Assembly: GCA_032358255.1 (NCBI GenBank)
Contig: JAULBX010002999.1
Span: 62,001-126,000, forward strand
DNA length: 64,000 nucleotides
Source of the DNA: Heterotrichella gracilis
Lineage: Eukaryota; Sar; Xanthophyceae; Tribonematales; Xanthonemataceae
Direction of reading: 5' to 3'
Below are positions 60,753 through 64,000 of the stretch, piece by piece. Below the pieces are notes generated by a model. It had not been told where the DNA came from. It worked only from the letters and a program-made list of their open reading frames with translations, and made no database searches. The translations under genes and the position numbers were made by a program. Position 1 is the stretch's first letter; the number at the start of each line of letters is the position of its first letter.

Positions 60753-61674
60753 TCACAGCAGAGCGATGGCCTCGATCTCAACCTTGGCGTTCAGTGGCAG
60801 CGTCTTGACAGCAAACGTGGCTCGGGCTGGTGGCTCTGAAGGGAAGTACTTGCCTGAAACAAAGGCAAAAACAACATCAGTATGTACGTCCTTTCAAACT
60901 GGAGCCCTGTCCACCATTAGATAGATTACACTGTTGTAAGCTGCGGCGCAAGAAAGGCGACAGCCAATGGCCAACCGATGCCTTACCGTAGATGGCATTG
61001 ACTTTAGCGAAATCGCCCATGTCCTCCAAAAGGATGGTCGTCTTCACAACCTTGTCGAAAGAAGTGCCTGCTGCTTCTAGTATGGCTCCCATGTTCTTCA
61101 TCACCTGCTCTGCTTGGCCCTCCACCTCATCGGTGGCAAAGTCCTTGGTCTGCAGTACGATACCAGAGGTCAAATCACCCAACAATGCATGTCATATATA
61201 GTCACATGCACCAGCTATCTAACACAGCTGCTACAAACAAGGTAAGAAATTAACAGCGGGCTCTTACCCCTGGTACTATGCCTATTTGCCCAGACACAAA
61301 GACGATGTTCCCTGCCTTGACCGCTTGTGAGTAGGGTCCGAGTGCTGCTGGCGCGTTCTCTGTGCTCACTATCTCCTTGCCTGTATGACAAAGCAACCCA
61401 CTGATAACCAAACTCTCAGAATAACCGGTTTCAGTGGTGCAAAACTGGCATCACTAGTTGCATGCACCCATTTTGCAACACTACAACATCCAATCTCAAT
61501 GCAAGCCCATCAAACACCTTGGGCAACGACGGTGCTGCAGAGTTGGCGACTCTGCCTGTGATGTGCAAGCTTTGGGGCGCTCAAGCCACCGCTGCAGAGC
61601 CAGCTAGCCCGGACAGGCTGCCTGGCCACAGACTTGAAGGATAGTTGGGCACCTGCTGCTAGGGTGGTGGCCAT
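60753..61674 (-). CDS. RidA/YjgF-family 2-iminoacid deaminase with a plastid-type leader
   Basis: Four minus-strand exons: 61674-61518, 61380-61268, 61149-60987, 60853-60753 (177 aa). Exon 1 encodes a Ser/Ala/Arg-rich leader ([20 protein letters not shown]) typical of chloroplast targeting. The mature part has RidA landmarks: [66 protein letters not shown], and PPARATFAV with the catalytic arginine. RidA hydrolyses reactive 2-aminoacrylate and imine intermediates from threonine dehydratase and other PLP enzymes, protecting branched-chain amino acid synthesis; the plant enzyme is plastidic. The ATG at 61674 was chosen over an upstream in-frame extension because the leader then starts as a normal transit peptide. 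The gene is divergent from eL32. Confidence 0.93.
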
Positions 61675-62092
61675 TGGAGCTCGTGGGTTGAGGATAGCAG
61701 GATATGTGGAAGGACTGTTGTCAGAAGAGCAGCAGAGGAAAGCGCAGAACCTCGGTGTGTGTTCCTGGGCAAGGCTCGTTGCTTTTGGACAAACGGTGTG
61801 CGAAAAACAGGCTCGATGGTTCGATGCATGCATGCATAATGAGCAATTGTTTCCTCCCCGTTTTGGGGTATAATACGCTTCCACCCGTGACGGCTGCCGA
61901 AAAAAGGCTTTACAGCAGCCGGCTCAAAGCCCAGGCAAGCCCGCATCCTCGTTCCTTCTCCCTTGCTTGACGGGTTACCTGCTACAGCAGGGCAACAGGT
62001 ACGTACAGCTGTTTCCGCAGACCGTCGTTGTGGGGGGGTTGTGATAGGCCGCCAGTCGCTCACCCACTCGGTGTTCCCTGCAGACTGCCAAG
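61675..62092. promoter_or_regulatory. Shared upstream region of RidA and eL32, with an eL32 5' UTR intron
   Basis: 418 bases between divergent start codons. An 85-base intron in the eL32 leader is likely: donor CAACAG|GTACGT at 61999 and acceptor CCCTGCAG ending at 62083, nine bases before the ATG. Leader introns are common in ribosomal protein genes. Confidence 0.5.
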
Positions 62093-63902
62093 ATGGTGCA
62101 GCCACTCGTGAAGAGGGCTCACGTCCAGAAGTACACCAAGAAGTTCAAGAGGCATCAGAGTGACAGGAAGCACTGTGTCAAGGTGCTTAACCTCAGCTAG
62201 CCATCGGGGTTTCGTTTTCGTAGAGCATGCATCTGAAAATGTTCTGGGATGTGAGAGGGGGGTTTACAGGGGTTGACACGGTTTTTTTGACCTGTACAGG
62301 AGAGCTGGAGGCGGCCAAAGGGTATTGATTCCCGTGTGCGCCGTAAGTTCAAGGGATGTGGCGTTATCATGCCCAACATCGGCTACGGCACCAACAAGAA
62401 GACAAAGCACCAGCTGCCCAGTGGTAAGGACCCAATATGCACCGTTTGCTGCGTTTTCCACTGCAGCTAGAGTGCTTTTTGTGGGACCACAGCCTCATAT
62501 GGGTTGAAGCTCGCTTGTACGTTGTGTACAACCACGGTTGTGGGTTGGCATATGGTTATTTAGGAGATTGTAAACGTGACTTTGTTGATGCAGGCTTCTA
62601 CAAGTTTGTGGTCCACAACGTCAAGGAGCTTGACCTGTTGTTGATGCACAACAGGTGAGAATTCCAGAAAACATTCACAGATAGCAAGCTTGCTGCCGTC
62701 CAGCTGCGCAGTCCAGCTGGGGTGGATGGCCAACCTGTCGCGTTTATTCACAAACACTGTACTTGCTTGCACAACAGGAAGTACGCCGCGGAGATTGCAC
62801 ACAACGTGTCTTCCAGGAAGCGCACAGAGATCGTCAGCAGGGCAGCAGAGGTACGATGGGACCCTGCACGTCACTACCCCACCCTTGCATCAACCATCAG
62901 CACTCAGCAGTGTGGCCAGCAGACAGTGCAGCGGCAGCAAACAGTCAACGTCAAGCATCAGGCTTTTCCAAGCTCAGCACAGTTTGTTTGCAAGGGGGTT
63001 GAGTGGGTCAGACTGCTGTAGACCAGCAGGGGACAGGATTGTAAGACATGCGCGAGGTGAAACAAGTTTCACGGAGTTTTGCTGGCCGGTTGCTTCCCCT
63101 CTTGCTGTTTCTTCCGCTCAGCCCAGCCAGAATATCGAAAACGGTCCGTGGGTGGTGCCTCAACTGTTTGACCCACTCGGTAATGAAGGGTGGGGAGGAG
63201 AACCCATGGAAGTGGCATGTACCCAGGGCAGCGGGCTTGGGCAACCAGTGTGTCCCTTGCAGTAACAGCGCAGTGTCAAGTTCCAATCAGCGCTTGCATC
63301 ATTGATAGACTTTAAGCAGTATGCAAAGGCAAGCAGCGCTCTTTGGGGAATCAGTGTGCACGGGTAAAATAGAGACAGCCTCAGCATCGCTTCTCTTTCT
63401 CAGTCTTCAGGCTTGACCTCAGGACTGGGCAGGGGTGACACCCAACAGGGTCAGCAGCGCATCCTACCGATTTACTAACACACCAGCCAACCACACCCAA
63501 GCAGCCCACGTCATTTTTGCCTCCGCTCACGTTGCCAGTTCCTGGACAGGGTAGACAGCTGGAGATCAAGTCAAATTCGGGAGTTTTTTTTTAAGTTCAT
63601 TTTGCGCACAGCGGCCAGCCTCACTTGACAAGCCCCATCTCTCTGGGGCCAGCCATTGGCAGCTAACATGCAATTCCGCAGCGGCAGCGCAGCCACATCG
63701 CTTCACATCGCTCATTGTCACGCATACTTCCTTGGATGCAAATCCTGCCCATATGCTTCACAGCGCCCCCATGCGTGCCACAGTGACATCTGCAAAGTAA
63801 CCCCACGAAGACCCGTGCGCTGACCTCCCCTTTCCCCCCCTGCAGCTGAACGTGCGCGTGACCAACGCCAACGCCAAGGTCCGCACCCAGGAGGACGAGT
63901 AG
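62093..63902 (+). CDS. RPL32: Large-subunit ribosomal protein eL32
   Basis: Five coding exons: 62093-62182, 62300-62423, 62594-62654, 62778-62850, 63846-63902 (134 aa; family about 135). The protein reads [95 protein letters not shown] and ends [17 protein letters not shown], all eL32 landmarks. It is a structural protein of the cytosolic 60S subunit. The last intron (62851-63845, 995 bases) is much longer than the others and shows no gene. A TGTAA poly(A) signal follows 55 bases after the stop. Confidence 0.97.
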
Positions 63903-63956
63903 GCGAAACAGCACCGCTCCGCCTCACAATGCTCCACCTGTACCAATTGGCCCTTC

Positions 63957-63961
63957 TGTAA
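63957..63961 (+). terminator. TGTAA poly(A) signal of eL32
   Basis: TGTAA, the typical green-algal polyadenylation signal, 55 bases past the eL32 stop codon. Confidence 0.7.
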
Positions 63962-64000
63962 CTTTACACACAATTGCACCCTTGTGATTTGCATGCTACC

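Overview
The window reads as nuclear DNA of a green alga. Genes are split by many short introns with GT-AG (a few GC-AG) junctions. Two genes have the TGTAA poly(A) signal used by green algae. Protein families are plant-like: a SYP7-type Qc-SNARE, a RidA with a plastid-type leader, and plant-length importin beta-1. Interstitial repeats are of the TTTAGGG (plant/trebouxiophyte) telomere type. A trebouxiophyte such as a Coccomyxa- or Chlorella-like alga fits, but the species is not proven. All gene models here were built by eye from reading frame, splice signals and remembered family sequences.

Layout. 0-0.4 kb: last exon of an unrecognised plus-strand gene. 1.9-13 kb: two tandem plus-strand paralogues, each a C2 domain followed by about five exon-encoded 66-68-residue repeats. 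14.7-15.2 kb: minus-strand fragment with a LisH motif like CEP20/FOR20. 16.8-20.7 kb: importin beta-1 (minus, 878 aa), divergent from PLAA/DOA1/UFD3 (plus, 837 aa, 21.2-28.1 kb). 28.7-30.3 kb: SYP7-type SNARE (minus). 32.3-34.3 kb: GNAT acetyltransferase (minus). 35.6-53.7 kb: a very large nitric oxide synthase gene (plus). 56.0-59.9 kb: MEMO1-family gene (minus) with a tRNA-Tyr gene inside one intron. 60.8-61.7 kb: RidA (minus), divergent from ribosomal protein eL32 (plus, 62.1-63.9 kb).

The main discovery candidate is the NOS gene. I can trace 35 exons whose lengths and phases sum to one open frame of 1524 codons. It encodes a complete animal-type NOS (heme oxygenase, basic calmodulin-type linker, FMN, FAD and NADPH modules), then an ankyrin block, then a complete globin with distal and proximal histidines 32 residues apart. 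One polypeptide could make NO and also bind or oxidise it.

The second discovery is structural. The introns of NOS, and to a lesser degree GNAT, MEMO1, PLAA and even the tRNA, are filled with 'exon echoes'. These are decayed tandem copies of the edges of the adjacent exon, often with the splice site still attached, separated by CCCTAAA/TTTAGGG-like sequence. I recognise more than 40 in NOS alone. They look like tandem duplication of exon-intron boundaries, perhaps driven by telomere-like repeats, and supply a large stock of cryptic splice sites.
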